A stretch of 33,550 nucleotides of DNA from an uncultured Alphaproteobacteria bacterium. GTDB taxonomy: Bacteria > Pseudomonadota > Alphaproteobacteria > Geminicoccales > Geminicoccaceae. Below, one piece after another: positions 18,205-27,686 of this stretch. The position numbers were made by a program, and so were the translations under genes. Within the stretch, counting starts at the first letter, position 1, and every line of letters starts with the position of its first letter. The stretch lies in assembly GCA_937926445.1 (NCBI GenBank), contig CALBAK010000113.1, positions 1 to 33,550 on the forward strand, given 5' to 3'. Under the pieces are notes generated by a model that was given only the letters and a program-made list of their open reading frames with translations, had not been told where the DNA came from and did not search any database.

Positions 18205-19482
18205 ATGGCGAGCGAGGCCGTGGACGATCTCGAACGACGGATGCACGAGCTCGGGGCGGGCGCCCGACGGGCCCAGCGGACGCTCGCCTCGGTTCCGCGC
18301 GCGACCAAGGACGCGGCGCTGCGGCGGGCCGCGGCGGAGATCAGGACCCGCCGCCACCACATCCTCGCCGTCAACGAAGAGGATCTCGCCGAAGCTCGGG
18401 CGCGTGGCCTAGGCAAGGCGATGCTCGACCGGCTGATGCTCGACGAGAAGCGGGTCGAGGCGATCGCCAAAGGGCTCGAGGAGATCGCCGAGCTGCCCGA
18501 TCCGGTCGGCACCGAGCTCGCCCGCTGGACGCGGCCGAACGGGCTCGACATCGCCCGCGTGCGGGTCCCCCTCGGAGTGATCGGGATCGTCTACGAGAGC
18601 CGGCCGAACGTGACCGCGGATGCGGGTGGCCTCTGCCTCAAGGCCGGCAACGCCGCGATCCTGCGAGGCGGCAGCGAAAGCTTCCGCTCGAGCCGGGCGA
18701 TCCTCGCCTGTCTGCACGCGGGCCTCGAGGCGGCCGGGCTGCCGCCCGCCGCGATTCAAGCCGTTCCGACGACCGATCGCGCGGCGGTCGGGCACCTTCT
18801 CAAGATGAACGAGTTCGTCGACGTGATCGTGCCCCGTGGCGGCAAATCCTTGATCGAGCGGGTCTATGCCGAAAGCCGGATACCCGTGCTCGCCCATCTC
18901 GAAGGCAATTGCCACACCTATCTCCACGAGAGCGCCGACCTCGACATGGCGGTGGCGGTGACGGTGAACGCCAAGCTCCGACGGACCGGGATCTGCGGGG
19001 CGACCGAGACGCTCCTGTGCGACCGCTCGGCCGCCGCCCGGCTCCTCCCCCCGGTGCTCGACGCCCTGATCCGGCGCGGCTGCGAGATCCGTGGCTGCCC
19101 CGAAACCCTGGCGCTCGAGCCGCGCGCGGTGCCGGCCGAGGAGCGGGACTGGTGGACCGAGTATCTGGACGCGATCCTGGCGGTGAAGGTGGTGGCGGGG
19201 CTCGACGAGGCCATCGAGCACATCGAGCGGTACGGCTCGCACCACACCGATGCCATCGTGGCCGAGGATCGGGCCGCGGCCGAGGCGTTCCTCGCGCGGG
19301 TCGACAGCGCGATCGTGCTGCACAATGCGAGCACCCAGTTCGCCGACGGCGGCGAATTCGGGATGGGCGCGGAGATCGGCATCGCCACGGGTCGGCTGCA
19401 CGCCCGCGGGCCGGTCGGCGTCGAGCAGCTCACGACCTTCAAATACGTGGTGCGCGGCAGCGGTCAGTGTCGACCGGGATGA
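18205..19482 (+). CDS. proA: Gamma-glutamyl phosphate reductase
   Basis: A 425-residue aldehyde-dehydrogenase-fold enzyme that reduces glutamyl 5-phosphate to the semialdehyde with NADPH. Signatures: [59 protein letters not shown], the catalytic Cys264 in [12 protein letters not shown], and [22 protein letters not shown] 18205 is preceded by GGAGGG at good spacing and by a promoter-like pair at 18152-18181. The frame is open another 33 bases upstream. The stop overlaps nadD as ATGA. ProA works directly on the product of ProB, encoded upstream. Confidence 0.97.
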   Translation: MASEAVDDLERRMHELGAGARRAQRTLASVPRATKDAALRRAAAEIRTRRHHILAVNEEDLAEARARGLGKAMLDRLMLDEKRVEAIAKGLEEIAELPDPVGTELARWTRPNGLDIARVRVPLGVIGIVYESRPNVTADAGGLCLKAGNAAILRGGSESFRSSRAILACLHAGLEAAGLPPAAIQAVPTTDRAAVGHLLKMNEFVDVIVPRGGKSLIERVYAESRIPVLAHLEGNCHTYLHESADLDMAVAVTVNAKLRRTGICGATETLLCDRSAAARLLPPVLDALIRRGCEIRGCPETLALEPRAVPAEERDWWTEYLDAILAVKVVAGLDEAIEHIERYGSHHTDAIVAEDRAAAEAFLARVDSAIVLHNASTQFADGGEFGMGAEIGIATGRLHARGPVGVEQLTTFKYVVRGSGQCRPG

Positions 19483-20174
19483 GCTTCGCCGGGCCGGAGC
19501 CGCCGGCGGATCCGACGGGCGGTCTCCGGCGCCGGGTGCGGCTGCTCCTGCCGCTCCGATCCGACGAGGCCGAGGAGGCGGCGGTGCCGGCCGGCCGGAG
19601 GCTGCGCGTGGGCCTGCTCGGCGGCTCGTTCAACCCGGCCCACGAAGGTCATCTGCATGTGAGCCTCGAGGCCCTGAAGCGGCTCCGTCTCGACCGGGTC
19701 TGGTGGCTCGTGAGCCCGCAGAACCCCTTGAAGCCCCGGGCGGGCATGGCGCCCTTCGCCGACCGGTTCGCATCCGCCGTGGCGATGGCGCGTCATCCGC
19801 GGATCCGGGTGCTCGACCTCGAGCGCCGGTTCGGCACGACCTACACCATCGATCTCCTGCGCCGGCTCACCCGTTGGCACGACCACCGCTTCGTGCTGCT
19901 CATGGGTGCCGACAACCTGGCCCAGCTCCCTCGCTGGCGGCACTGGGAGGAGATCCTGGCGCGGGTGCCGGTTGCCGTCGTCGTGCGCCACCCTTATGCT
20001 CGTGTTGCGCTGGCCGGGCCCGCGGCGCAGCGGCTCGCCGGCGCCCGGCTCGATGCCGGCAGGGCGAGCGAACTCGTCGAGCGACGGCCGCCCGCCTGGG
20101 TGTATCTCAAGGTCCGGCCGCACCCGGCGTCGAGCACGGCGATCCGAGCGGCCGGGGTGTGGCCGCCCGGGTGA
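19479..20174 (+). CDS. nadD: Nicotinate-nucleotide adenylyltransferase
   Basis: A 231-residue nucleotidyltransferase that joins nicotinate mononucleotide to AMP from ATP in NAD synthesis. The catalytic motif is [11 protein letters not shown] (His55 and His58), [18 protein letters not shown] is the family helix, and SSTAIR near the C terminus is the phosphate-binding ISSTxIR motif. ATG 19479 overlaps the proA stop as ATGA. The first 35 residues look unlike the family, and an in-frame GTG at 19584 has a perfect AGGAGG five bases upstream and would give a more usual 196 residues, so the start is open. It is followed by rsfS with a GTGA overlap. Confidence 0.96.
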   Translation: MSFAGPEPPADPTGGLRRRVRLLLPLRSDEAEEAAVPAGRRLRVGLLGGSFNPAHEGHLHVSLEALKRLRLDRVWWLVSPQNPLKPRAGMAPFADRFASAVAMARHPRIRVLDLERRFGTTYTIDLLRRLTRWHDHRFVLLMGADNLAQLPRWRHWEEILARVPVAVVVRHPYARVALAGPAAQRLAGARLDAGRASELVERRPPAWVYLKVRPHPASSTAIRAAGVWPPG

Positions 20175-20620
20175 GCGGCGAGCTCGGGCCCGGGCGAGCA
20201 GGAGGACGAGCGATCGACGAGCCCGAAGTGGCCGACGGCCGGGACCGACCGAAAGTCGCGGCCGCGCTTTCGAGCGACGAGCTCCTCACCCTCGTGACCC
20301 GCTCGCTCGAGGACGACAAGGCGCTCGACCCGGTGGTCATCCCGCTCCAGGGCAAGACGCAGATCGCCGACTGGATGGTGGTGGTGACCGGTACCTCGAG
20401 CCGGCACATCGCCTCGATGGCCGACAAACTGCTGTTGCGCCTCAAGGAGGCGGGGCACGGCTCGGCCTCGGCGGAAGGCCTCGAGGACCCGAAGGCGAAC
20501 TGGATCCTGATCGATGCGGGCGATGTGATCGTGCATCTGTTCCGTGCCGAGACGCGCGCCTTCTACGACATCGAGAAGCTCTGGTCGCTCGTCCCGCCGA
20601 GCCGCGCCGCCGTGGGCTAG
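20171..20620 (+). CDS. rsfS: Ribosomal silencing factor RsfS (Iojap/YbeB family)
   Basis: Up to 149 residues. RsfS binds L14 on the 50S subunit and blocks subunit joining under starvation. The family core begins near SSDELLTLVTRSLEDDKALDPVVIPL and continues DWMVVVTGTSSRHIASMADKLLLRL, then WILIDAGDVIVHLFRAETRAFYDIEKLW, which is diagnostic. GTG 20171 overlaps the nadD stop as GTGA. The first 30 residues are not family-like, and a GTG at 20228 with GGAGG thirteen bases upstream is another possible start. Position between nadD and rlmH is the standard proteobacterial order. Confidence 0.95.
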   Translation: MSGELGPGRAGGRAIDEPEVADGRDRPKVAAALSSDELLTLVTRSLEDDKALDPVVIPLQGKTQIADWMVVVTGTSSRHIASMADKLLLRLKEAGHGSASAEGLEDPKANWILIDAGDVIVHLFRAETRAFYDIEKLWSLVPPSRAAVG

Positions 20621-20629
20621 ACGGAGCGT

Positions 20630-21082
20630 ATGCGCTGCCTCGTGCTGGCCGTCGGCCGCTGCCGCGACCGGCCGATCCTGGAGCTGGTCGAGCGCTATCG
20701 TTCCCGGCTGCCCTGGCCGCTCGAGCTCGCCGAGGTCGAGGGGGCGACCGCCGATCCGCAGCGCCGCCGCTCGGAGGAAGGGCGGGCGCTGCTCGCCCGG
20801 CTGGCCCGCGAGGACCTGCTCGTGGCGCTCGACGAGCGGGGCGAGGCGCTCGGGAGCCTCGACTTCGCCCGGCGGCTCGGGCGCTGGCGGGATGAGGGGC
20901 GGCGGGTAGTCTTCGCGGTCGGCGGGGCCGACGGGCTCGATCCGGCGGTGATCGCGCGGGCCGATCTCGTGCTCGCCCTCGGCCGGCTGACCCTGCCGCA
21001 CGAGCTCGCTCGGCTCGTGCTCGTGGAGCAGCTCTACCGAGCGCACTGTATTCTCGCGGGCCACCCCTACCATCGGGCGTGA
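20630..21082 (+). CDS. rlmH: 23S rRNA (pseudouridine-1915-N3)-methyltransferase RlmH
   Basis: A 150-residue SPOUT-class methyltransferase that modifies pseudouridine 1915 in helix 69 of 23S rRNA, in assembled 70S ribosomes. Seen: the VVFAVGGADGLD knot segment, SLGRLTLPHEL-like LALGRLTLPHELARLVLVEQLYRA, and the C-terminal HPYHRA, the family-conserved end. The length is normal. ATG 20630 lies nine bases after the rsfS stop. In many alphaproteobacteria the next gene is a phosphoglycerate mutase; here it is a gamma-glutamyltransferase. Confidence 0.96.
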   Translation: MRCLVLAVGRCRDRPILELVERYRSRLPWPLELAEVEGATADPQRRRSEEGRALLARLAREDLLVALDERGEALGSLDFARRLGRWRDEGRRVVFAVGGADGLDPAVIARADLVLALGRLTLPHELARLVLVEQLYRAHCILAGHPYHRA

Positions 21083-21089
21083 TGCCGCC

Positions 21090-21118
21090 TTGGCGGCCGG
21101 CCACGCGGTCTGTAGAAG
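21090..21118 (+). promoter_or_regulatory. Possible promoter of the gamma-glutamyltransferase gene
   Basis: TTGGCG (21090-21095), 17 bases, TAGAAG (21113-21118), lying just after the rlmH stop and about 45 bases before ATG 21162. Confidence 0.4.
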
Positions 21119-21161
21119 CGCCGCGCCGAGCGATCCGCGGTGTGGTCCCCGGGAGGAAGCG

Positions 21162-22748
21162 ATGCGCGATTTCCACCTGCTCGGTCGCTCGACGGCCTAC
21201 GGGGTCCAGGGGATGGCCGCGACCTCGACCCCGCTCGCCACCCTCGCCGCCCTCGACGTCCTCCGCTCGGGCGGCAACGCGGTCGACGCGGCGCTGGCTG
21301 CGGTCGCCGTGCAGTGCGTGGTCGAGCCGGCGATGACCGGCATCGGCGGCGACTGCTTCGCGCTCGTGGCGCCGGCCTCGGGCGGCGTCGTGGCGATCAA
21401 CGGCTCGGGCCGGGCACCGGCGGCGGCGACGGTCGAGCGGCTTCTGGGGGAGGGGCTGCGCGAGATCGGGCCCGGCAGCCCGCACGCGGTGACGGTGCCC
21501 GGGGCGCTGCGGGCCTGGCAACTCCTCGCCGAGCGGTTCGGGACGCGGCCTCTGGGCGAGCTTTTGCGGCCGGCGATCCGGCTCGCCGAGGAGGGTTTCC
21601 CGGTCGGCCCGCGGGTGGCTTTCGACTGGCGGCGGGCGGTCCGCACCCTCGAGCGCAGCGAGTGTGCCAAAGCCTTCTACCTGCCGGGCGGGCGCCCGCC
21701 GGCGGAGGGACGGGTGATCCGCTTCCCGGTCCTCGCCCGCACGCTCGCGACCGTGGCCGAGCGAGGGGTCGAGGCGTTCTACGAGGGCGAGCTCGCCGCC
21801 CGGATGGTAGCCACCCTGCGCGGGCAGGGCGGGCTGCACGAGGAGGCGGACTTCGCGGCTCAGAAGGCCGAGGCCGTCGAGCCCGTCCACAGCGCCTATC
21901 GCGACGTTCGGGTCTACGAGTGCCCGCCCAACGGGCAGGGCGTCGTCACGCTCCTCCTCCTCAACCTGCTCGAGGGTTGGACGATCGGCACGCTCGACCT
22001 GCTCGGCGCCGAGCGGCTGCACCTCTTCGCCGAGGCGAGCAAGCTCGCCTTCCGTGATCGCGACGCGCTCCTGGCCGATCCCGCGGCCGTGCCGGTGCCG
22101 GTCGAACGGCTGCTCGACAAGGCCTATGCCGGCCGGCTGCGCGAGCGGATCGACCCGGAACGAGCACTCGTCGAGCTGCCGCCCCCGCTCCTCGAGCCGC
22201 ACAAGGACACGACCTATCTCACCGTGGTCGATCGCGACCTCAACGCCGTCTCGCTCATCAACTCGCTCTTCGAATCCTTCGGCTCGGGGATCTGCTGCCC
22301 CGAGACCGGCGTGCTGTTCCACAATCGGGGCAAGTCCTTCCGCCTCGATCCCGCGCATCCCAACGCGATCGGTCCGGGCAAGCGGCCGATGCACACGATC
22401 ATCCCGGCCATGGCCTTCAAGGGTGGGGAGGCTTGGCTCGCCTTCGGGGTCATGGGCGGGCATTTCCAGCCCATGGGCCAGGCCCAGCTCCTTTCGGCCG
22501 TGGTCGACCACGGGCTCGACCTGCAGGCGGCGGTCGAGCTGCCGCGCTTTTCCGCGTACCCGGTCGACATGGAGGTCGAGCGGCGGGTCCCGGCTGCGGC
22601 ACGCGCGGGTCTGCAGGCTCGGGGCCATGCCATCGTCGAGCCCGAAGGGCCGCTGGGTGGCGCCCAGGCGATCCTGATCGACAGGAAGCGCGGTGTGCTC
22701 GTGGGCGCGAGCGATCCCCGCAAGGACGGACTCGCGCTCGGATTCTGA
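21162..22748 (+). CDS. ggt: Gamma-glutamyltransferase-family Ntn hydrolase, no export signal
   Basis: A 528-residue member of the gamma-glutamyltranspeptidase family, which self-cleaves before a threonine. The N-terminal part shows RSGGNAVDAALAAVAV and MTGIGGDCFALV; the cleavage site reads HKDTTYLTVVD, placing the new N-terminal nucleophile at Thr350, followed by NSLFESFGSGI and the late GGHFQPMGQAQ segment. Mature subunits would be about 349 and 179 residues. No signal peptide precedes the family core, so the enzyme should stay in the cytoplasm, unlike classical periplasmic GGT; it may cleave glutathione or another gamma-glutamyl or amide substrate. ATG 21162 has AGGA just upstream, and a promoter-like pair lies at 21090-21118. 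Exact substrate uncertain. Confidence 0.9.
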   Translation: MRDFHLLGRSTAYGVQGMAATSTPLATLAALDVLRSGGNAVDAALAAVAVQCVVEPAMTGIGGDCFALVAPASGGVVAINGSGRAPAAATVERLLGEGLREIGPGSPHAVTVPGALRAWQLLAERFGTRPLGELLRPAIRLAEEGFPVGPRVAFDWRRAVRTLERSECAKAFYLPGGRPPAEGRVIRFPVLARTLATVAERGVEAFYEGELAARMVATLRGQGGLHEEADFAAQKAEAVEPVHSAYRDVRVYECPPNGQGVVTLLLLNLLEGWTIGTLDLLGAERLHLFAEASKLAFRDRDALLADPAAVPVPVERLLDKAYAGRLRERIDPERALVELPPPLLEPHKDTTYLTVVDRDLNAVSLINSLFESFGSGICCPETGVLFHNRGKSFRLDPAHPNAIGPGKRPMHTIIPAMAFKGGEAWLAFGVMGGHFQPMGQAQLLSAVVDHGLDLQAAVELPRFSAYPVDMEVERRVPAAARAGLQARGHAIVEPEGPLGGAQAILIDRKRGVLVGASDPRKDGLALGF

Positions 22749-22782
22749 TCGGCCCGGGAGGGGGGGGAGCGGCGGTGTCGGG

Positions 22783-22810
22783 TTGATCTTTCCGTCCGCC
22801 GATCCATAAC
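22783..22810 (+). promoter_or_regulatory. Possible promoter of the mrp operon
   Basis: TTGATC (22783-22788), 16 bases, CATAAC (22805-22810) in an otherwise GC-rich 170-base gap. It would leave a leader of about 100 bases before mrpA. Confidence 0.42.
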
Positions 22811-22918
22811 GCTTCGAGCGCCGGCCGCCGCCGGCCGGCTCGCGTGGCCCTTCGAGGTCCCGGTCGGTCGGTGCCGAGCCCGACCGCCTCGAGATCGAGG
22901 AGAGCCCGAGCGCGGCCG

Positions 22919-25804
22919 ATGAACCTCGCCCTCGTCACCCTTCTGCCCTTCCTCGGGGCGGTGTTGCCCCCACTCGTGATCCGGTCGGGCCGCAACGTCT
23001 GTGCGGTCACGACCGGCTCGGTGACCGCACTCGCGCTCGCCCTCCTCCTGATCGAGGCACCGGCGGTGATCCGCGGCGAGATCGTCCGCACGAGCCTGCC
23101 CTGGCTGCCACAGGCCGGCCTCGAGGCGAGGTTCTTCCTCGACGGGTTCGGCTTCTTCTTCGCCTTTTTGATCCTCGCGATCGGCCTTTTGATCATCGTC
23201 TACGCGCGGTTCTATTTGTCGCGCCAGGATCCGATGGGCCGGTTCTACGCCTTCCTCCTGCTCTTCCAGGGTGCGATGCTCGGCATCGTGCTGTCCGACA
23301 ACGTCGTCCTGCTCGTCGTCTTCTGGGAGCTCACGAGCCTCGCCTCCTTTCTCCTGATCGGCTATTGGCGGCACCTGCCGGAAGGCCGCCAGGGTGCCCG
23401 CATGGCGCTGATCGTCACGGGCGCGGGCGGGCTCGCGCTGCTCGCGGGCCTGCTTTTGCTGGCCGAGGTCGCCGGATCCTACGACCTCGCGACGATCCTG
23501 GGGAAGGGGGAGGCGGTTCGCGGCTCGCCGCTCTATCTGCCGATCCTCCTCCTCGTGCTCGCGGGGGCGTTCACCAAATCGGCGCAGTTTCCGTTCCACT
23601 TCTGGCTGCCGCACGCGATGGCGGCACCCACCCCGGTCTCCGCCTATCTGCACTCGGCGACCATGGTGAAGGCCGGCCTGTTCCTTCTGGGCCGGCTCTG
23701 GCCCGTGCTGGCCGGCACCGAGGCCTGGTTCCTGATCGTCTCGGGGACCGGGCTCCTGACCATGCTGATTGCCGCCTGGATCGCGATCTTCAAGGACGAT
23801 CTCAAAGGGCTCCTGGCCTTTTCGACCGTGAGTCATCTCGGGCTCGTGACGATGCTGTTCGGGCTCGGAACCGGCAGCGCCGCGCTCGCGGCCGTCTTCC
23901 ATGTCCTCAACCACGCGACCTTCAAGGCGGCGCTCTTCATGACCGCCGGCATCGTCGATCACGAGGCCGGCACCCGCGACGCGCGCCGGCTCGGCGGTCT
24001 GCTCCGGCTCATGCCGATCACCGGCTCCCTCGCGATCGTTGCTTCGCTGGCGATGGCCGGCGTCATTCCGTTGAACGGCTTTCTTTCCAAAGAAATGATG
24101 CTCGAGGAGGTGCTGCACACCGTTTGGTGGGAGACGGAGCGGCTCTTCCCCCTTATGGCCGTGGCGGCCGCCAGCTGCTCGGTCGCCTACTCCTTCCGTT
24201 ACGTCGTGCACGTCTTCCTGGGGCCGGTGCGCGACGACTATCCGCATCGGCCGCACGATCCGCCCGCCGGGATGTGGCTTCCGGTGGCGATCCTGGTGGT
24301 CGCGGTCGTGCTGCTCGGCATTCTCGCCGAGCCGATCGCGGGACCGCTCGTTCGGCTGGCGGCCGCGGCGGTCACGGCCGGGGCGGCTCCGCCGACCGTG
24401 TTGAAGCTCTGGCACGGGGTTACCCCGGCGCTCGTGGCCAGCGGTATCGCTACGCTCCTCGGCCTCGTCATGCTCGCCGCTTTCGCGCCGCTCGCGAGGC
24501 TGCGCGCGTCGGTTCGGCGACCGGAAGCGAAGCGGATGTTCGAGGCTACGGTCGACGCCGTCGCTCGGGCGGCCGGTCGGGCGAGTGGTGCGATCCACGA
24601 CGAGCGGTTGCAACGGATGGTCGCCTGGGCGCTTCTCGCGGTTCTCGTCGTGGGGCTGTTCACCGGCCGGGCCGGGATCGGTCCCGGCGAACGGCCGGGC
24701 CTGCCGCTCGCTCCGCTCGCGGTGCTCCTCTGGGCCGGGGCGCTCGCCGCCGCGCTCGCGGTAGCGGCCTTTCACCGACAACGGCTCCTTGCGCTGATCG
24801 TGACGAGCGTCGTCGGGCTGATCGTGTCCTTGACCTTCGTCTGGTTCTCCGCACCCGACCTCGCCTTGACGCAGCTCTCGGTCGAGATCGTTACGACCGT
24901 GCTGTTGCTCCTGGCGCTCAATTGGCTGCCGGCGGAGAGCCCACGCGAATCCTCCGCCCTGCGGCGCGGACGCGATGCGCTCGTCGCGGCCGCGGCCGGG
25001 CTCGCCGTGTCGGTTCTGCTCTACGCGATCTTGACGACCGACTTCGCGCTGCCGTCGATCTCGGCCTACCACCTCGCCGAATCGAAGCCCGGCGGCGGCG
25101 GGACCAACGTCGTCAACGTCATCCTGGTCGACTTCCGCGGCTACGACACGCTCGGCGAGATCATCGTGCTCGGGATCGCCGCGCTCGCGATCTTCGCGGT
25201 GCTCGACAGCACCTTCCGGGGTGCCGCGGCGGAGCGGTTGCGCACCTGGTCCCACGGACCCGAGGCGGCCGATCGCCACCCCATGATGCTGGTCGTCGCG
25301 ACCCGGATCATGCTGCCGCTCGCCCTCGTGGTCGGTGTCTACATCTTCTTGCGCGGCCACAACCAGCCGGGCGGCGGATTCATCGCCGGCCTCGTGGTGG
25401 GTGTGGCCCTGATCGTCCAGTACATGGCCTCGGGCTGGGCCTGGGCGCGCGCCCGCACGCGGATCGACTATCACGCGCTCATCGGCTTCGGCGTCTTCGT
25501 CGCCACCGCCACGGGCGTCGGCTCGTGGCTGTTCGACCGGCCGTTCCTGACGAGCAGCTACGGCTACCTCCATCTGCCGCTCGTGGGCGAGGTCGAACTC
25601 GCCACCGCTCTGTTCTTCGACCTCGGCGTGTTCTCGACGGTGGTGGGTGTCGTGATGCTGGTCCTCGCCAATCTCGCCCGGGTGAGCGCCCGGGTGGAGC
25701 CGCAACCCTCGACCGGTCCGGCGATGGATTCGGTGCCGGGGCCGACCGAGCCAGCGGCCGCCGGGGCAGCCGTGGCCGATGCGCCGGCGCCGCAGGGGGC
25801 TTGA
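22919..25804 (+). CDS. mrpA: Mrp-type Na+(K+)/H+ antiporter subunit A with C-terminal MrpB domain
   Basis: A 961-residue membrane protein. Residues about 1-780 are MrpA, related to NuoL: the membrane glutamate in VVFWELTSLASFLLIGYW, SAQFPFHFWLPHAMAAPTPVSAYLHSATMVKAG, and LKGLLAFSTVSHLG are all seen. Residues about 785-925 (MLVVATRIMLPLALVVGVYIFLRGHNQPGGGFIAGLV onward) are an MrpB domain, so A and B are one polypeptide as in PhaAB-type group 2 operons of proteobacteria. The complex exports Na+ or K+ in exchange for protons at the inner membrane. ATG 22919 starts the first helix. A promoter-like pair at 22783-22810 precedes it. First gene of a six-gene operon. Confidence 0.95.
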   Translation: MNLALVTLLPFLGAVLPPLVIRSGRNVCAVTTGSVTALALALLLIEAPAVIRGEIVRTSLPWLPQAGLEARFFLDGFGFFFAFLILAIGLLIIVYARFYLSRQDPMGRFYAFLLLFQGAMLGIVLSDNVVLLVVFWELTSLASFLLIGYWRHLPEGRQGARMALIVTGAGGLALLAGLLLLAEVAGSYDLATILGKGEAVRGSPLYLPILLLVLAGAFTKSAQFPFHFWLPHAMAAPTPVSAYLHSATMVKAGLFLLGRLWPVLAGTEAWFLIVSGTGLLTMLIAAWIAIFKDDLKGLLAFSTVSHLGLVTMLFGLGTGSAALAAVFHVLNHATFKAALFMTAGIVDHEAGTRDARRLGGLLRLMPITGSLAIVASLAMAGVIPLNGFLSKEMMLEEVLHTVWWETERLFPLMAVAAASCSVAYSFRYVVHVFLGPVRDDYPHRPHDPPAGMWLPVAILVVAVVLLGILAEPIAGPLVRLAAAAVTAGAAPPTVLKLWHGVTPALVASGIATLLGLVMLAAFAPLARLRASVRRPEAKRMFEATVDAVARAAGRASGAIHDERLQRMVAWALLAVLVVGLFTGRAGIGPGERPGLPLAPLAVLLWAGALAAALAVAAFHRQRLLALIVTSVVGLIVSLTFVWFSAPDLALTQLSVEIVTTVLLLLALNWLPAESPRESSALRRGRDALVAAAAGLAVSVLLYAILTTDFALPSISAYHLAESKPGGGGTNVVNVILVDFRGYDTLGEIIVLGIAALAIFAVLDSTFRGAAAERLRTWSHGPEAADRHPMMLVVATRIMLPLALVVGVYIFLRGHNQPGGGFIAGLVVGVALIVQYMASGWAWARARTRIDYHALIGFGVFVATATGVGSWLFDRPFLTSSYGYLHLPLVGEVELATALFFDLGVFSTVVGVVMLVLANLARVSARVEPQPSTGPAMDSVPGPTEPAAAGAAVADAPAPQGA

Positions 25805-25805
25805 G

Positions 25806-26150
25806 ATGGAGCTCCTGTTCGCGAGCGGGGTCGGCGTGCTGACGGCGGTCGGTGTCTATCTGTGCCTGCGCGCGCGCACCTTCCCGGTCGTGCTGGGCCT
25901 CTCCTTTCTGTCCTACGCAGTCAATCTTTTCCTCTTCGCGAGCGGGCGGCTCGTCGTCGCGCGGCCGCCGATCGTCGGTCCCGCGGCGCCCGGTTACACC
26001 GATCCCCTGCCGCAGGCGCTCGTGCTCACCGCGATCGTCATCTCCTTCGGGATGACGGCGCTCGTGGTCGTCCTCGCGCTTCGAGGCTTTCTCGAGGCCG
26101 GAACCGACCATGTCGACGGTCGCGAGCCCGATCGGGAGGGACGATCGTGA
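25806..26150 (+). CDS. mrpC: Mrp antiporter subunit C
   Basis: A 114-residue protein with three membrane helices, related to NuoK. The family pattern is present: LTAVGVYLCLRARTFPVVLGLSFLSYAVNLFLFASGR and DPLPQALVLTAIVISFGMTALVVVLALRG, the second being the diagnostic DPLPQALVLTAIVI motif of MrpC. ATG 25806 begins one base after the mrpA stop. Its end overlaps mrpD as GTGA. It forms part of the proton-path subcomplex with subunits A and D. Confidence 0.95.
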   Translation: MELLFASGVGVLTAVGVYLCLRARTFPVVLGLSFLSYAVNLFLFASGRLVVARPPIVGPAAPGYTDPLPQALVLTAIVISFGMTALVVVLALRGFLEAGTDHVDGREPDREGRS

Positions 26151-27682
26151 GCCACGCGATCGTCGCACCCGTCGTCCTGCCGGCCCTGGTGGCGGCCTTC
26201 GTCGTGATGGCCGCTCGCTTCGACCTCGTGTTGCAGCGCACGCTCTCGATAGCCGGGACGCTGACGCTCTTGGGCCTCGCCCTGCACCTGTTCCTTTTGG
26301 CGGGCGACGGCGTGCCGCGACCCTACCTCTTGGGCGCCTGGCCGGCGCCTTTCGGGATCGTTCTGGTCCTCGACCGACTTACGGCGACGATGCTGGTCTT
26401 GGCACAGGTTCTGGCAATCGCCGTACTCCTCTATGCGGTAGGCGGCTGGGACCGACAGGGGCGACATTTCCACGCCCTCTTCCAGTTCCAGCTCATGGGT
26501 GTGAACGGCGCATTCCTCACGGGCGACATCTTCAATCTCTTCGTCTTCTTCGAGGTTCTGCTGATCGCCTCCTACGGTCTCTTCCTGCACGGTGCGGGCG
26601 CGGCTCGTCTGGTCGCGGGATTCAAGTACGTCACCGTCAACCTCGTCGCCTCGACGCTCTTCCTGTTCGCCGTGGGGACGATCTACGCCGTCACCGGCAC
26701 GCTCAACATGGCCGATCTGGCCGTCAAATCGGCCCAGCTGGGGCCGGAGCAGAGCGGTCTCTTGCGGACCGGGGTCGCGCTCCTGCTTCTCGTCTTCTCC
26801 GTCAAGGCGGCACTCGTTCCCCTCCATCTCTGGTTGCCGGGAACCTACGGGGTCGCCTGCGCGCCGGTTGCCGCACTCTTCGCGATCATGACCAAGGTCG
26901 GGGCCTACGCCATCCTCCGCGTCCACCTCCTGGTGTTCGGGGGGGACGATTTGCCCACGGCCGGGCTCGCCGAGCCCTGGCTGGTGCCCGCCGCGATCGC
27001 CACCCTCCTGCTCGGGACCCTGGGCCTGCTCGCGGCGCGGACCGTTCAACGGCTCGCGGCATTTTCGGTTATCGCCTCGATGGGCACGCTCCTGCTGGCG
27101 CTCGCCATGCCGGGCCCGGCAGCGACCGCGGCCACCCTCTACTATCTGCTGCACAGCACGGTGGCGGCGGCCGCACTCTTCCTTTTGGCCGATCTCTTGG
27201 CGGAGCGACGTGGGGCCGTGCGCGACGGGATCGTCGCCGCTCCCGGCTTCCCGCAGCTCGATCTGCTCGCCGGCGGTTTCCTGCTCGGCGCGGTGGCGAC
27301 CACCGGCCTGCCGCCGCTGTCCGGCTTCCTCGGCAAGGTCTGGATCCTCGAGGTCGTCCGCGCGCATCCCGCTTGGCCCTGGCTCTGGACCGCTCTTCTG
27401 GTCACGAGCCTCCTCGGGCTCCTGGCGTTCGCGCGGGCCGGCAGTCTGCTCTTCTGGAAACCCGCCGCCCTGCCCGCCCCGGTCGACCCGCAGCCGCAGG
27501 CCCGGCCTGTGCTTCCGCTGGTCGCCACCGGCGGACTCCTCGCCCTGCCGGTGCTGCTCGCTCTCTTCGCCGGACCGATCGGCCGCGCGCTCGAGGCGAG
27601 TGCGGCCCAGCTCCACGACCGGCGGGGCTATGTCGAAGCGGTGCTCGGCCCCGGACGGTCGGCGGCGATGGTGGAGCGCTGA
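26147..27682 (+). CDS. mrpD: Mrp antiporter subunit D
   Basis: A 511-residue polytopic membrane protein related to NuoN/NuoM. Seen: DIFNLFVFFEVLLIASYGLFL with the membrane glutamate, FKYVTVNLVASTLFLFAVG, SVKAALVPLHLWLPGTYGVACAPVAALFAIMTKVGAYAILR with the conserved lysines, and PPLSGFLGKVWIL. The length is normal. The GTG start at 26147 overlaps the mrpC stop and is preceded by GGAGGG, a good ribosome site. Stop is followed four bases later by mrpE. Confidence 0.95.
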   Translation: MSHAIVAPVVLPALVAAFVVMAARFDLVLQRTLSIAGTLTLLGLALHLFLLAGDGVPRPYLLGAWPAPFGIVLVLDRLTATMLVLAQVLAIAVLLYAVGGWDRQGRHFHALFQFQLMGVNGAFLTGDIFNLFVFFEVLLIASYGLFLHGAGAARLVAGFKYVTVNLVASTLFLFAVGTIYAVTGTLNMADLAVKSAQLGPEQSGLLRTGVALLLLVFSVKAALVPLHLWLPGTYGVACAPVAALFAIMTKVGAYAILRVHLLVFGGDDLPTAGLAEPWLVPAAIATLLLGTLGLLAARTVQRLAAFSVIASMGTLLLALAMPGPAATAATLYYLLHSTVAAAALFLLADLLAERRGAVRDGIVAAPGFPQLDLLAGGFLLGAVATTGLPPLSGFLGKVWILEVVRAHPAWPWLWTALLVTSLLGLLAFARAGSLLFWKPAALPAPVDPQPQARPVLPLVATGGLLALPVLLALFAGPIGRALEASAAQLHDRRGYVEAVLGPGRSAAMVER

Positions 27683-27686
27683 GGCC

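Noticed and set aside
22214-25705. 1163-codon open frame on the reverse strand opposite mrpA and the GGT end
   Set aside because: It is rich in Glu, Arg, Gln, Asp and His as expected for the complement of a hydrophobic gene at high GC, and the forward frame holds clear mrpA motifs.
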